This document shows positions 35,401 through 45,477 of a DNA stretch of 64,000 bases, in pieces. The position numbers were made by a program, and so were the translations under genes. Source of the stretch: Phycisphaeraceae bacterium (GTDB lineage Bacteria > Planctomycetota > Phycisphaerae > Phycisphaerales > UBA1924); the NCBI GenBank assembly GCA_020639195.1, contig JACKHB010000003.1, positions 186,001-250,000 of the forward strand, given 5' to 3'. Under the pieces are notes generated by a model. The model was not told the origin of the DNA. It did not search any database and saw only the letters and a list, made by a program, of their open reading frames with translations. Positions within the stretch are counted from its first letter, which is position 1. The number at the start of each line of letters is the position of its first letter.

Positions 35401-36011
35401 CCCTGGCCATCTCGGGCCTGCTTGTCGAGAGGATCGGCGGCCCCAGCATTCGACCGTACCAGCCGCCGGGATTGTGGGAGGAACTCGCGATTGACCCCGA
35501 CGGCAGCGAGTTCACTGCGCAGGTGTACGTGCAGGACCATGGTGAGTCGCTCTACCGCCGTGGGATGTACATCTTCCGCAAGCGGACCGTCCCGCCTCCC
35601 AATCTCCAGATCATGGATGCGCCCAACCGCGAGGTCTGCACCGTCCGTCGCGCCACCACGAACACCCCGCTGCAGGCGTTGGTCCTCTGGAACGATCCCG
35701 TGTTTGTGGAGGCCTCGCGCGCCTTCGCGCAGCGCGTCCTCCTGGAAGACCTGCCCGACGCCGAGTCCCGGCTCCGCCGCGCCTGGCGCTTCGCGCTGGG
35801 ACGAGAACCGTCCCCGGACGAGTCCGAGATCTTCGGCTCCCTGCTGCGTGAACAGCGGGACGCGTTCTCCCGCGACACAACTGCCGCGGAGGAACTGCTG
35901 AAAGTCGGCGAATCCCCGCGCGACAAGTCACTCGAATTGGTCGAGCACGCCGCGTGGACTGTCGTGTGCAACGCCATTCTTAGCCTCGACGAGACCATCA
36001 GCATCCCTTGA
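32439..36011 (+). CDS. Planctomycete cytochrome (PSCyt1) protein with DUF1549 and DUF1553 domains
   Basis: About 1190 residues. After a signal peptide comes the PSCyt1 region with the haem motif CFKCH (52-56) and LRLDTREGALTP. Next is DUF1549 (about 160-370: RRLALDLTGIPPTPEEVDAF, WLDAARFADTNGYHIDNERA, LACAQCHDHKYDP). A ~400-residue middle region follows with WLNGA-type carbohydrate-binding-like strands, then DUF1553 (about 865-1130: SRVYANRLWQMLFGVGLVST, EWPSNPELLDWLAVEF, NTPLQALVLWNDP). The family is strongly expanded in Planctomycetota and is thought to act on polysaccharides or in redox steps outside the cytoplasm, but its reaction is unproven. AGGAG lies directly against the ATG. It precedes the DUF1501 gene by 18 bases. 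Confidence 0.93.
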   Translation: MRAILLAAAMGAMGLAALRPGLRPSPARVLDDGPLAAPSFNRDVRPILAENCFKCHGPDVHAREANLRLDTREGALTPAESGRPALIPGNASESRLLARIADSGDSRMPPPHTDKVLSETQILTLRRWIDAGALYERHWSLISPVRPAPPEVLAERRIRTAIDRFLLSRLESQGLEFAPEAPRHTLIRRLALDLTGIPPTPEEVDAFVHDPDPLAYEHLVGRLLDSPRYGERMAMDWLDAARFADTNGYHIDNERAMWRWRDWAISAFNDNMPFDEFTIEQLAGDLLPDATLRQRIATGFCRNHMINFEGGAIPEEYLNEYRIDRVNTLSTVWLGMTLACAQCHDHKYDPVTQEEYYRLYAFFTGVPEIGLDGRAGNSAPTIAAPTPDQAVALEAVRDQLAAAEAALREPIPELDARQREWESDLSSRLAGLWRTIVPDSLSAEASTLTSLSDGVIVRSGELADTDVYEIVATVDRAPITALRLEILADPSLPQGGPGTYDNNGNFVLSTLEVHAAPASAPDHSHRIRLVGAQADFNQPQFNIRGAIDDDPQTGWAIQGGQNADHVALLVPNHAFGYDGGTLLTIRLRFESRFPRHMIGRLRLSAKSDPDGFDEISPSALSPWVVAGPFQADTGPAALQTEFVPEGTFELNARTDEDEPVWQPHPELVDGVVHSLPGERVATYLARTITSPGPRDVTLSLGSDDAIKVWLNGALIHDNPVARAAAPDQDAVVAHLNRGENTLVLKVADFGGAHAVYFELRDDYTIDPPVAIERLLAIAEPRRTADQRDALAAYYRSLHWDRWGPLSDRATALRTDESTLVAEIPTVMVMQSGDMPLQASLLERGLYDRPVRTVTAGVPAAFPPLPADRPADRLALAQWLVSPDHPLTSRVYANRLWQMLFGVGLVSTSEDFGVQGEWPSNPELLDWLAVEFMESGWDIKHMLRLIVCSEAYRQIAGASPLATEMDPTGRMLSHYPRRRLSAEGMRDNALAISGLLVERIGGPSIRPYQPPGLWEELAIDPDGSEFTAQVYVQDHGESLYRRGMYIFRKRTVPPPNLQIMDAPNREVCTVRRATTNTPLQALVLWNDPVFVEASRAFAQRVLLEDLPDAESRLRRAWRFALGREPSPDESEIFGSLLREQRDAFSRDTTAAEELLKVGESPRDKSLELVEHAAWTVVCNAILSLDETISIP

Positions 36012-36029
36012 CCATCGGGAAGCCTTGAC

Positions 36030-37475
36030 ATGAACCCCGGGCGCGAACTCGAACTCATGCTCACACGCCGCCAGCTTTTCGGCCGCATGGCCACGGGCAT
36101 CGGGGCTGCGGCGCTCTCCGGCCTGCTTGCCCCCGCGGCGCGGGCCTTTTCCAACCCCATCCTCCCGACGTGCCCGCACTTTGCGCCCCGCGCCAAGCGC
36201 GTGATCTACCTCTTCATGTCCGGCGGCCCATCTCAGATCGATCTCTTCGACTACAAGCCCAGCCTGAGCGACTACCAGGCCCAGGATCTGCCCGACTCGA
36301 TTCGGATGGGCCAGCGCATCACCGGCATGACCAGCGGCCAGAAATCTCTGCCCGTGGCGTCCTCCATGTTCAAGTTCGCGCAGCACGGCCAGTGCGGCGC
36401 GTGGGTCAGTGAGCTCTTGCCCAACATCGCGCAGATCGTGGACGACATCTCCATCGTCCGCACGGTCCATACCGAGGCCATCAACCACGATCCCGCCGTG
36501 ACCTACATCCAGTCCGGTCACCAACAGCCCGGCCGCCCCAGCCTTGGCGCCTGGCTCAGTTATGGCCTCGGGAGTGAGAACGCCGACCTGCCCGCCTTCA
36601 TCGTGATGATCTCGATCGGCACCGGACGTCCAGACGACCAACCGCTCTTCGATCGCCTCTGGGCCTCGGGATTCCTGCCGAGCAACCACCAGGGCGTCAA
36701 GTTCCGCGGCTCGGGCGACCCTGTCCTCTACCTTTCAAATCCGCCCGGCATCGATCGTCTCACGCGCCGGCGCATGCTCGACGCCGTCAACGCCGTCAAC
36801 CGGATCGGCCACGACACCTTCGCCGACCCCGAGATCCTCACCCGCGTTGAGCAGGGCGAGATGGCGTTCCGCATGCAGGCCTCCGTGCCCCACCTGACGG
36901 ACCTCTCCGACGAGCCGCCATCCACCTTCGAGCTGTACGGCGAGGACGCCCGCAAGCCCGGCACCTTTGCCGCCAACTGTCTGCTCGCACGCCGACTCGC
37001 CGAGCGGGGCGTTCGGTTCATCCAGTTGTTCCATCGCGGATGGGATCAGCACTTCAACCTCCCCGCGCAGATCCGGGGCCAGTGCGGAGACGTCGATCGA
37101 GCCAGCGCGGCTCTGGTCACCGACCTCAAACGCCGCGGCATGCTCGACGACACGCTCGTTGTCTGGGGCGGCGAGTTCGGCCGCACGGTCTACTGCCAGG
37201 GCGAACTCACCGCCAGCGACTACGGTCGCGATCACCATGGACGCTGCTTCACGGTCTGGCTTGCCGGCGGGGGCGTCAGGGGCGGAGTCGTCCACGGCGA
37301 GACCGACGACTATTCCTACAACATCGTCAAGGATCCGGTGCACATCCACGACCTCAATGCCACCATCCTCAACCGCCTCGGGATCAACCACGAGCGCCTC
37401 ACCTTCCGCTACCAGGGCCGCGACTTTCGCCTCACCGATGTTCACGGCAATGTCGTGACGCCGATCCTGTCGTGA
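36030..37475 (+). CDS. DUF1501 (secreted sulfatase-like) protein with Tat signal
   Basis: 481 residues with a Tat-type leader: [20 protein letters not shown], then a cleavable AARAF. The DUF1501 body is recognisable: [20 protein letters not shown] (about 51-70), HEAINHDP-like [16 protein letters not shown] (about 148-163), [20 protein letters not shown] (310-329), and the C-terminal GGEFGRT and [18 protein letters not shown]. The fold is related to alkaline phosphatase/sulfatase, and the family is found almost always beside DUF1549/DUF1553 genes, as here. Substrate unknown; a joint role with the preceding cytochrome protein is the usual inference. Confidence 0.93.
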   Translation: MNPGRELELMLTRRQLFGRMATGIGAAALSGLLAPAARAFSNPILPTCPHFAPRAKRVIYLFMSGGPSQIDLFDYKPSLSDYQAQDLPDSIRMGQRITGMTSGQKSLPVASSMFKFAQHGQCGAWVSELLPNIAQIVDDISIVRTVHTEAINHDPAVTYIQSGHQQPGRPSLGAWLSYGLGSENADLPAFIVMISIGTGRPDDQPLFDRLWASGFLPSNHQGVKFRGSGDPVLYLSNPPGIDRLTRRRMLDAVNAVNRIGHDTFADPEILTRVEQGEMAFRMQASVPHLTDLSDEPPSTFELYGEDARKPGTFAANCLLARRLAERGVRFIQLFHRGWDQHFNLPAQIRGQCGDVDRASAALVTDLKRRGMLDDTLVVWGGEFGRTVYCQGELTASDYGRDHHGRCFTVWLAGGGVRGGVVHGETDDYSYNIVKDPVHIHDLNATILNRLGINHERLTFRYQGRDFRLTDVHGNVVTPILS

Positions 37476-37506
37476 TCTCGCATTTCAACGCGCGGGCGCC
37501 GCGCGA

Positions 37507-37512
37507 TACACT
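37507..37512 (+). promoter_or_regulatory. Candidate promoter of the cupin gene
   Basis: TTCAAC (37484-37489) and TACACT (37507-37512) are 17 bases apart. The -10 ends 29 bases before the ATG, which fits a short leader. It falls between the DUF1501 stop and the cupin start. Confidence 0.4.
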
Positions 37513-37541
37513 GGGCGGCGCGCACAGAGTCAGGAGCCCCC

Positions 37542-37898
37542 ATGGACGCATGGAACGCAAAGTGGTCCGAACTCCCCGAAGACGCCCCGATGGACCGACT
37601 CCGCCGCCGGCGCGTCATCGGCGAGCAGGCGATGATCTCCGAGGTGCGCCTTGCCAAGGGCTGCGATGTGCCGACGCACAGCCACCCCAATGAGCAGATG
37701 GCCATGCTCATCTCCGGCAAGATGCGCTTTGGCATCGGCGCCGAAGGCTCGGCCGATCGGCGTGAAGTCGTTATCGGCGCGGGAGAGGTCCTGGTCCTTC
37801 CCGGCGGCGTGCCCCACTCGGCGTACGCCCTCGAGGACTCGCTCATCTACGACATCTTCTCCCCGCCCAGCGAAAAGACCGGCATCGACCGGCATTGA
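37542..37898 (+). CDS. Single-domain cupin protein
   Basis: 118 residues. Cupin motif 1 is HSHPNEQMAMLISGKMRFGI (His residues and Glu at about 47-52), and motif 2 is GEVLVLPGGVPHSAYAL with a His near 95. This gives the usual His/His/Glu/His metal site. Small cupins of this type include regulators, isomerases and dioxygenases, so the activity is not decided. The gene is followed immediately, with no gap, by a phosphoesterase gene, and the two may be co-expressed. A TTG at 37895 would overlap the stop, but the ATG at 37901 is preferred for the neighbour. Confidence 0.9.
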   Translation: MDAWNAKWSELPEDAPMDRLRRRRVIGEQAMISEVRLAKGCDVPTHSHPNEQMAMLISGKMRFGIGAEGSADRREVVIGAGEVLVLPGGVPHSAYALEDSLIYDIFSPPSEKTGIDRH

Positions 37899-37900
37899 TC

Positions 37901-38503
37901 ATGCGCATCCTGCTCTTTAGCGATCTCCACGCGGATCTCGCGCAGGCCGCTCGCCTCGTCCAGATGGCCGCGGGCGTCGACCTTGTCCTCGCCGCGGGCG
38001 ACTTCGCTCGTGTCCACCGGGCGCTCCGCGAGACGATCGACGCGCTCTCGCCGATCACCACGCCGACCATCCTCGTCCCGGGCAACAACGAGCGACTCGA
38101 AGCGCTCACCCACGCCTGCGGGGCGTGGCCCGCCGCGCGCGTCCTGCACGGCTCGGGCATCACGATCGCCGGGACCGATGTCTACGGCCTCGGCGGCGGG
38201 GTCCCGGTCACGCCCTTTGGCGCCTGGAGTTACGACTTCAGCGAGGCGCAGGCCGCCGACATGCTCGCGGACTTACCCGAGGGCGCGCTGCTGGTCAGCC
38301 ACTCGCCGCCCAAGGGTCACGGCGACCGCACCTCGCTCGGTGATCACGTCGGCAGCACCGCCGTGCTCGATGCGATTCTCGCCAAGCGCCCGCGCCTGGT
38401 CGTCTGCGGCCACATCCACGACGACTGGGGCCACGAGTCCGCCATCGGACCCACGACCATCATCAACGCCGGTCCCCGCGGCAGAATCGTCGAGCAGTCC
38501 TGA
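37901..38503 (+). CDS. Calcineurin-like metallophosphoesterase
   Basis: 200 residues with the five metal-binding motifs of the family: FSDLHAD (D-x-H), AAGDFAR (G-D), PGNNE (GN-N/H-E), LVSHSPPKGHGD (His), and CGHIHDDWG (G-H-x-H). The metal site is complete. It resembles the Icc-type/YfcE-like group of small cytoplasmic phosphodiesterases. Substrate unknown. I took the ATG at 37901; the TTG two codons upstream would overlap the cupin stop. It is convergent with the FUN14 gene, 23 bases apart. Confidence 0.9.
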   Translation: MRILLFSDLHADLAQAARLVQMAAGVDLVLAAGDFARVHRALRETIDALSPITTPTILVPGNNERLEALTHACGAWPAARVLHGSGITIAGTDVYGLGGGVPVTPFGAWSYDFSEAQAADMLADLPEGALLVSHSPPKGHGDRTSLGDHVGSTAVLDAILAKRPRLVVCGHIHDDWGHESAIGPTTIINAGPRGRIVEQS

Positions 38504-38526
38504 TCACCGTTCGATCGGCGATCGCC

Positions 38527-39147
38527 CTAGATCCTCCGCCGCCATCCCACCACCAGCCCGGCCACCGCCGACGCCGCCGAAGGCAGCTGCCCCGTGATGA
38601 ACTCGCCAAATGACCGCGTGTTCTGGCCGAGCCACTGCGTCACGCCGTCGTAGGACGTCTCGAGCGCACCCCAGTTGATCGTCACCATTCCGGCGTATTC
38701 GAGCCCAAACAGCACCAGCAGCATCAGCCCCGCGAACATCAGCGTCAGCCGCAGGAACATCCGCAGCGCGTACGCGATCGCGAAGCCCACCGCGAACGAG
38801 AACCCCAGCCGAAACACCGCCGGAGAGATCTGATCGAGGTTGTACGCCGATTCCTCGCCGGTCTCACCCGTCCCCTCCCGCGGCTCGGTCTGCCCGATCG
38901 GCGGCTGCCCCGGCAGGATCCCCTGCGCGTGCTCGCCCGCGCTCGACTTCGCCTGTTTCTCCGATGACGCCAGCGCCGGAGATTGCTCCGACGCCATCGA
39001 CCTCGCGGCGATCCACAGCCCACCACCAACCAGCATGAGCAGGATCGCCGTGCCCAGACACAGCCCTTGCCCGCGCGACATGCGTACCCGCTTCGCGCCG
39101 GACTCACCCTCCGATTCGCCCCGACCCTCTCGTGTCCGCTGCGCCAC
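38527..39147 (-). CDS. FUN14 domain membrane protein
   Basis: 206 residues from a GTG at 39147 with AGGAGG five bases upstream, the best Shine-Dalgarno in this stretch; the frame upstream is arginine-rich and non-coding in character. There is one N-terminal helix (GLCLGTAILLMLVGGGLWI), a polar linker (Gly/Glu/Gln-rich), then a FUN14 domain (about 110-206): QISPAVFRLGFSFAVGFAIA, a second helix LTLMFAGLMLLVLFGLEYAG and a C-terminal helix ending GWRRRI. FUN14 proteins in bacteria are of unknown role. In animals they are mitochondrial mitophagy receptors, which says nothing certain here. Confidence 0.82.
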   Translation of the reverse strand: MAQRTREGRGESEGESGAKRVRMSRGQGLCLGTAILLMLVGGGLWIAARSMASEQSPALASSEKQAKSSAGEHAQGILPGQPPIGQTEPREGTGETGEESAYNLDQISPAVFRLGFSFAVGFAIAYALRMFLRLTLMFAGLMLLVLFGLEYAGMVTINWGALETSYDGVTQWLGQNTRSFGEFITGQLPSAASAVAGLVVGWRRRI

Positions 39148-39220
39148 GTTCGCCTCCTGATGTCCCGAGTCTACCCGGCCCCGACCTCGCGCTCGCGAGC
39201 ACCCGATAGCATCCGAGGCC

Positions 39221-40114
39221 GTGGAACTCACCCCCCTGCGATATCTCGTCGCGATCGGCCAGACCGGCCACATGACCCGCGCCGCCGAAGTTCTGGGGGT
39301 CTCACAGCCCGCCCTCTCCGCGGCCGTCCGCAAACTCGAAGACGAGCTCGGCGTCCCCCTCTTCGATCGCACCGGTCGCGGGGTCGCCCTCACCCAGGCA
39401 GGCAGGGTGTTCCTTGAGCATGCTTCCAGCGCCCTGCGCGACGTCGAGGCCGGGAAGCGGGCCGTTCGCGCCCTGGCCGGCCTCGAAACCGGAACGATCC
39501 GTGTCGGAGGCGGCGCCACCGCGATGGCATACCTCTTGCCCACCGCCGTTCGGGCCGTTCGAGACGCGCATCCCGGTCTGCGCTTCTATGTGCGCGAGGC
39601 CGGCTCCGACGCCATCGCCGGCGCCATCCTGACTGGCGAGCTCGACCTGGGCATCGTCACCCTGCCCATCACCCATCCGGGCTCTGGCGATCTCATGAAC
39701 GTTCATCGCGTGCGCGATGAGCTGCGCCTGATCGTCCCGCCCGGCCATGCGCTCGACGGCCAGCGAGGCTTCCGTTGGAAGGACCTGGCCGAACAGCCCG
39801 TCGTCGGGTTCGAGGCCGGAACGGCCGTGCGCGCCGTCATCGATGCGGCCGCGTTCGCCCACGGCGTGGCGCTCGACGTCGTCATGGAGGTCCGCTCCAT
39901 TCAGTCCATCGAGCAGATGGTCCGCGCGGGCATCGGCGTTGGGTTCGTCAGCCGCTTCGCGCTCGACGCCTCCCCCGAGGCCCCGCAGGGCCTCTCCTGC
40001 CGCGATGGGAGGATCAGCCGCGAACTGGCCGTGGTTCGCCGTCGCGATCGCACGCCCAGCCCCGCCGCCGCGGCGTTCGAGCGGGCCCTGCTGGCCCGAC
40101 GTCGGAATTCATAA
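39221..40114 (+). CDS. LysR-type transcriptional regulator
   Basis: 297 residues beginning with a GTG. The N-terminal winged helix-turn-helix is clear: [20 protein letters not shown] (16-35), then [21 protein letters not shown] linker helix and a periplasmic-binding-like effector domain follow (about 90-295): [28 protein letters not shown] and [16 protein letters not shown]. It probably controls the aconitase gene that starts 92 bases downstream: a near-perfect 17-bp palindrome of LysR type lies in that gap, and the two genes are co-directional. The effector is unknown. Divergent FUN14 lies 73 bases upstream. Confidence 0.92.
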   Translation: MELTPLRYLVAIGQTGHMTRAAEVLGVSQPALSAAVRKLEDELGVPLFDRTGRGVALTQAGRVFLEHASSALRDVEAGKRAVRALAGLETGTIRVGGGATAMAYLLPTAVRAVRDAHPGLRFYVREAGSDAIAGAILTGELDLGIVTLPITHPGSGDLMNVHRVRDELRLIVPPGHALDGQRGFRWKDLAEQPVVGFEAGTAVRAVIDAAAFAHGVALDVVMEVRSIQSIEQMVRAGIGVGFVSRFALDASPEAPQGLSCRDGRISRELAVVRRRDRTPSPAAAAFERALLARRRNS

Positions 40115-40125
40115 ACAGGATCGAT

Positions 40126-40142
40126 TGGTATTCTAAATATCA
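40126..40142 (+). promoter_or_regulatory. Candidate LysR-type operator upstream of aconitase
   Basis: TGGTATT (40126-40132) and AATATCA (40136-40142) are inverted half-sites differing at one position, separated by CTA. The element is A/T-rich in a GC-rich genome and includes the T-N11-A form of LysR boxes. A weaker half-site-like TGATGTATATCCA follows at about 40149-40161. It lies between the regulator stop and the aconitase ribosome binding site. Confidence 0.5.
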
Positions 40143-40206
40143 TCGACTTGATGTATATCCACGATGCGCCGATGCTCTCCTGATGACCCAGCCCAAGGAG
40201 CACGCC

Positions 40207-41379
<1,173 letters not shown>

Positions 41380-41658
41380 AGCCCGCGTGGCGCAAGGATC
41401 TCGTGGACACGTTCGGCAAGAAGTCCCCGGGCGAGGGCGTCAATCTCAACGCGTTCGCCGGCGAGGGCGGCGCCACAAAGGATCGCACGTGAACCCGGAG
41501 CAGGGCCAGCAAGGCGCCAACAGCGGCGCGGGCGGGTCTCCGTCACGCTCACCGAGGCAAGCCACCCGCAGACGCGCGGCCAGAGGGTCACGCTCCACCA
41601 CGGCTCAGTCGTCATTGCCGCGATCACGAGCTGCACGAACACAAGCAACCCCGACGTC

Positions 41659-43068
41659 ATGGTCGCCGCGGGCTTGGTCGCCCGCAAAGCGCGGGCCCTG
41701 GGCATCACCCGCAAGCCGTGGGTTAAGACCAGCCTCGCGCCCGGCTCCAAGGTGGTGACCGAGTATTACGACAAGGCGAACCTCACCGACGACCTCGACG
41801 CGATCGGCTTCGCGACCGTGGGCTACGGGTGCACGACATGCATCGGCAACTCCGGGCCCCTGCCGCCGGAGATTGAGGCCGCGGTGGATGAGGGCAAGCT
41901 GGCCGTGGCGTCGGTGCTCTCCGGCAACCGCAACTTCGAGGGGCGCGTGCACCCCAAGGTCCGCGCCAACTTCCTCGCGAGCCCGCCGCTGGTGGTCGCG
42001 TACGCCCTCGCGGGGCGGGTGGACTTTGACATCTACAACGAGCCGCTGACGCAGACGCCCGACGGGAAGGATGTCTTCCTCAAGGACGTGTGGCCGACGC
42101 ACGCCGAGGTGCGTGCGGTCGTGGACGCCTGCATCAGCCGCGAGCAGTTCGCGGAGAAGTACGCCGATGTCTACACCGGCAACGAGACCTGGAACAAGGT
42201 CCCCGTCACCGAGAGCGAGCTCTACCCCTGGGACGACCAGAGCACCTACATCCAGAACCCGCCGTTCTTTGAGGACATGACCGACGACGCCCCCGGTTTC
42301 GGCTCGATCAACGGGGCCCGGTGCCTCGCTCTCCTCGGCGACTCGGTCACCACCGATCACATCTCTCCCGCCGGGCCGATCAACGAGAAGTCCCCCGCGG
42401 GACAGTTCCTGCTTTCCCAGGGCGTCGCCAAGAGCGACTTCAACTCCTACGGCTCGCGTCGCGGCAACGACCGAGTCATGACCCGGGGCACCTTCGCCAA
42501 CGTGCGGGTCAAGAACGCCCTGGCCAAGGGCCCCGACGGCAAGATCCCCGAGGGCGGCTGGACCCGCGATTTCACGCTGGGCCAGGGCGATCCCTGGTCC
42601 GCGCCCGTCTCGTTCATCTTCGACGCCGCGATGAGCTACCGCGAGCAGGGCACGCCCCTGGTCGTGCTGGCCGGCAAGGACTACGGCATGGGCTCCAGCC
42701 GCGACTGGGCCGCCAAGGGCACGTTCCTGCTGGGCGTCCGCGCGGTGATCGCCGAGTCCTTCGAGCGCATCCACCGTTCCAACCTGGTGTTCATGGGCGT
42801 CATGCCGCTGCAGTTCAGGAAGGGCGAGTCGGCGTCGAGCCTCGGCCTGGACGGCAGCGAGACCTTCGACATCAAGCTCCCGAAGGTCTTCGAGCCGCGC
42901 TGCGAGCTGACCGTCGTGGCCACCTCTCCCGGCGGCCAGAAGACCGAGTTCCAGGCCCGCTGCCGCATCGACACCCCCATCGAGGTCGAGTACGCCCGCA
43001 ACGGCGGCATCCTGCAGACCGTGATCCGCAAGAAGCTCAACGCGCAGCTGAGCGAGGCGAGGCGGTAG
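41659..43068 (+). CDS. acnA: Aconitate hydratase, C-terminal part
   Basis: An open frame of 469 residues from the first ATG, but homology begins earlier, at about 41536 ([20 protein letters not shown], then [17 protein letters not shown]). Cys in TSCTNTSNP and the two in [15 protein letters not shown] are the three cluster ligands, so the iron-sulfur site is intact. The swivel domain follows: [56 protein letters not shown] and [20 protein letters not shown]. Length and order match AcnA. It ends ten bases before a YcxB-like gene. If the upstream shifts are real, this piece alone lacks the substrate-binding N-terminal domains. Confidence 0.9.
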   Translation: MVAAGLVARKARALGITRKPWVKTSLAPGSKVVTEYYDKANLTDDLDAIGFATVGYGCTTCIGNSGPLPPEIEAAVDEGKLAVASVLSGNRNFEGRVHPKVRANFLASPPLVVAYALAGRVDFDIYNEPLTQTPDGKDVFLKDVWPTHAEVRAVVDACISREQFAEKYADVYTGNETWNKVPVTESELYPWDDQSTYIQNPPFFEDMTDDAPGFGSINGARCLALLGDSVTTDHISPAGPINEKSPAGQFLLSQGVAKSDFNSYGSRRGNDRVMTRGTFANVRVKNALAKGPDGKIPEGGWTRDFTLGQGDPWSAPVSFIFDAAMSYREQGTPLVVLAGKDYGMGSSRDWAAKGTFLLGVRAVIAESFERIHRSNLVFMGVMPLQFRKGESASSLGLDGSETFDIKLPKVFEPRCELTVVATSPGGQKTEFQARCRIDTPIEVEYARNGGILQTVIRKKLNAQLSEARR

Positions 43069-43078
43069 ACTTCCGTGC

Positions 43079-43672
43079 ATGCGCCTGGATTGGCTCTGCG
43101 TCGTTGATGACTACCGCGTGCAGCATCTGTGGTACTACCGCACGCTGCCGGCCTATCGCGCCACAGCTCGGCGTGCCGCCGCAGTCAGCTTCGTGCTGTG
43201 GCCTGTCGTGTACGGCGGAGTCGTCTTCGCGATCGCGTCCCTGCTCTTTCGGGCGGGATGGGAGGCCGCGACCTTCGCCGCCGCCACTGCTGCGCTGTAC
43301 GCGGTGTGGGGTGTCTGGAGAGGCACCCGCCCGGATCCCCGCCGTGCCGGTGTGAGCAGGCATGAGGAGCATTGGTTCCGCACGTCCATGCGATGGGCTG
43401 AGCAGCAGGGCAGCTCGCTTTCGCTTGGCCGGTGGACGCTCCACGTCGCGGATGGACGCCTTGCCTTCACGCACGAACACACTGGCGATGCAGTGACTCT
43501 GCTCATGGACCGGATGACGCGCATTGAGGAGTTTGGTGAGCACTTGATGCTGTTGTCAGACAAGGAGTTCAAAGCATCCATTCCCAAGCGGGCGTTCGAG
43601 TTCGATGCGCAGATCGAGCAGTTCCGCGCCATGTTCCCGAATGCGCAGCCGGGCAGCGCCCTCGTACCCTGA
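43079..43672 (+). CDS. YcxB-like two-span membrane protein
   Basis: 197 residues. Two membrane helices (about 33-55 and 60-80) are followed by a soluble domain with DKEFKASIPKRAFEFDAQIE (about 160-179), the hallmark of the YcxB-like C-terminal domain (I-P-K-R-x-F). Function is unknown for the family; it is often found as a small membrane protein of the cell envelope. The gene starts ten bases after aconitase and ends five bases before the ankyrin gene, so the three probably share a transcript. No regulatory sequence is visible between them. Confidence 0.7.
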   Translation: MRLDWLCVVDDYRVQHLWYYRTLPAYRATARRAAAVSFVLWPVVYGGVVFAIASLLFRAGWEAATFAAATAALYAVWGVWRGTRPDPRRAGVSRHEEHWFRTSMRWAEQQGSSLSLGRWTLHVADGRLAFTHEHTGDAVTLLMDRMTRIEEFGEHLMLLSDKEFKASIPKRAFEFDAQIEQFRAMFPNAQPGSALVP

Positions 43673-43677
43673 TCGCC

Positions 43678-45300
43678 ATGCTCGACGACTTCGCCCTCCA
43701 GGACCGGTCTTACAAGAAGATCCTCCGCTCCCGCCCGAGCCTCGCCGACGGCATGGCCGCGCTGGTGGAGCAGGTTGCCACCGGTCGCGACGCCAACGCG
43801 TGGTCCTGGCTCCGCGATGTGGACTGGCTGGCGGACGGAGCCGCTACCAGGGACTGGTTGTCGCGCCTGTTCGCCCAGTCTCCCCTCACCCCCCAGGTCC
43901 GCGCCCTGTGGTTCGAGGTTCCGGACATGATCCTCAACGACGCCTACACGCAGGTCTGCGGCCACGACCGCCCCACGCCGCCCCTGTTCAATCCCGAAGA
44001 TGAGCCAGATGAGGTGTGGGACGCGGCTCCTCCCAACGGCAAGCGCCGTGCAGACGTGGACAGCATGGTCGAACTTCCCGGCCTCCAGCGCATCCGCCGG
44101 CGCCTCATCGAAGACGGCTCGCTGACCGACGAGGGCCGCACCGAGCAGGCCCGCCCCGTCGTCTACGCCGTCCAGCACGCCTACGTCCCGCTGCTGGTGC
44201 TCGAGGTCCTCCCCACGATCGATCCCGATCTGCTGTTCGCGCACCACGAATCGCTCGCGGTCACCACCGGCTACGCCGCGGGCGACCTGGAGAAACTCGC
44301 GGCGATCTCACGCGCGGGGTGGTCCCCCCTTCGGCGCGCGACTCGCACCGAATCCGCCGCGGCCGATCCTGACCGGTTCAAGCCCGATTCGCCCTACTTT
44401 GACGCCAACGCATACGTGGCCGCTGGCTTCGATGTGAACGCGAGGGACGACCGTGGAGAATCAGTGCTCAGTCGGTGCTGGACGAGCACGCCGAAGCAGA
44501 TTCTGCCCCTGCTCCTCGCCGGCGCGGATGTGAACGAGGTGGAAGGCACAGGCGAGCCCGTATGGTCGCGGTTCGCCGGCCACGACCTCCAGGTGCTACG
44601 GGCGATGCTGGACGCAGGCGCGAACCCTGGTGATTGGAACAGCCCGACGACGAGCGCAGTCTCGTGGGCAGTGTGGACTGGAGGTCCAGCCGAGAACGTC
44701 AGCCTGTTGATTGACGCAGGAGCCAGTCCGCACTATCGCGATGAGCAGGGCCGGGGTCCGTTGCACGCAGCCGCTTGGCGCGGTGCCGGAAGACGCGCCG
44801 GCAAGAAGAGGATCTCGGGAGTACTGGATGTGCTCCTGAGCCATGGAGTCTCCATCAACGACACTGACGACGCGGGCATCACTCCGCTGTGGATGTCCCT
44901 GATCGAGCATGCCAAAGAGGTCCTGCCGCCGAGCGCCCGCGGCTGGCTCGGGGGCACGTTCGTGAAGAGGCCCGGCGTCAGCTACTTCAACTCCTACCAC
45001 GAGACCGCCATCCTCCTCCTCGAGCGCGGCGCCGACCCCGACGCCCGCTGCCCGACCTCGCCCAATCGCCTCATCCCCGACAATGCCACGCCGCTGATGT
45101 GCCAGCGCTACGACGCGCCCAAGCTCCACTTGGAACTCCTCAAGCGAGGCGCAGATCCTCACGCCACCTGCGCCGCCGGCAAAACCGCCCTCGACTACGC
45201 GCGCAAGGCAGCCAAGAGCAAGCGCTGCGACCGCGAGGGCGCCGCCAAGGTCGCCCAGGCCCTCGAGCGCGCCATGCGCCGCCCCGCCGGCTCCCGCTGA
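43678..45300 (+). CDS. Ankyrin-repeat protein
   Basis: 540 residues, no signal peptide. The N-terminal ~230 residues are helical without a recognised domain. Ankyrin-type repeats begin near 243 (DANAYVAAGFDVNARDDRGE) and continue with ILPLLLAGADVNEVEGTG, VLRAMLDAGANPGDWNSPTT, VSLLIDAGASPHYRDEQGRG, LDVLLSHGVSINDTDDAGIT, ILLLERGADPDARC and HLELLKRGADPHATCAAGKT. That makes seven or so units, ending in a basic C-terminus. Ankyrin repeats mediate protein binding; no catalytic partner domain is attached. It is the last gene of the aconitase-YcxB group and is convergent with the C25 peptidase gene 178 bases away; that gap shows no feature. Confidence 0.88.
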   Translation: MLDDFALQDRSYKKILRSRPSLADGMAALVEQVATGRDANAWSWLRDVDWLADGAATRDWLSRLFAQSPLTPQVRALWFEVPDMILNDAYTQVCGHDRPTPPLFNPEDEPDEVWDAAPPNGKRRADVDSMVELPGLQRIRRRLIEDGSLTDEGRTEQARPVVYAVQHAYVPLLVLEVLPTIDPDLLFAHHESLAVTTGYAAGDLEKLAAISRAGWSPLRRATRTESAAADPDRFKPDSPYFDANAYVAAGFDVNARDDRGESVLSRCWTSTPKQILPLLLAGADVNEVEGTGEPVWSRFAGHDLQVLRAMLDAGANPGDWNSPTTSAVSWAVWTGGPAENVSLLIDAGASPHYRDEQGRGPLHAAAWRGAGRRAGKKRISGVLDVLLSHGVSINDTDDAGITPLWMSLIEHAKEVLPPSARGWLGGTFVKRPGVSYFNSYHETAILLLERGADPDARCPTSPNRLIPDNATPLMCQRYDAPKLHLELLKRGADPHATCAAGKTALDYARKAAKSKRCDREGAAKVAQALERAMRRPAGSR

Positions 45301-45477
45301 ACCGACCTCCTCGCCCATCCGCATACGATCGCCGTTCCGCCGCGGCGTGCGCCGGCCGGCGTTGGATCCTCCGATGCCCCGCCCCGCCGTCCCCCCGGAG
45401 TTCGCCCGCCAGTACGACCAGGGACGCGCCGGCATCATCCGCCGCCGCGCCGAGCCCTGTCCAGCCCGCGGGATGAC

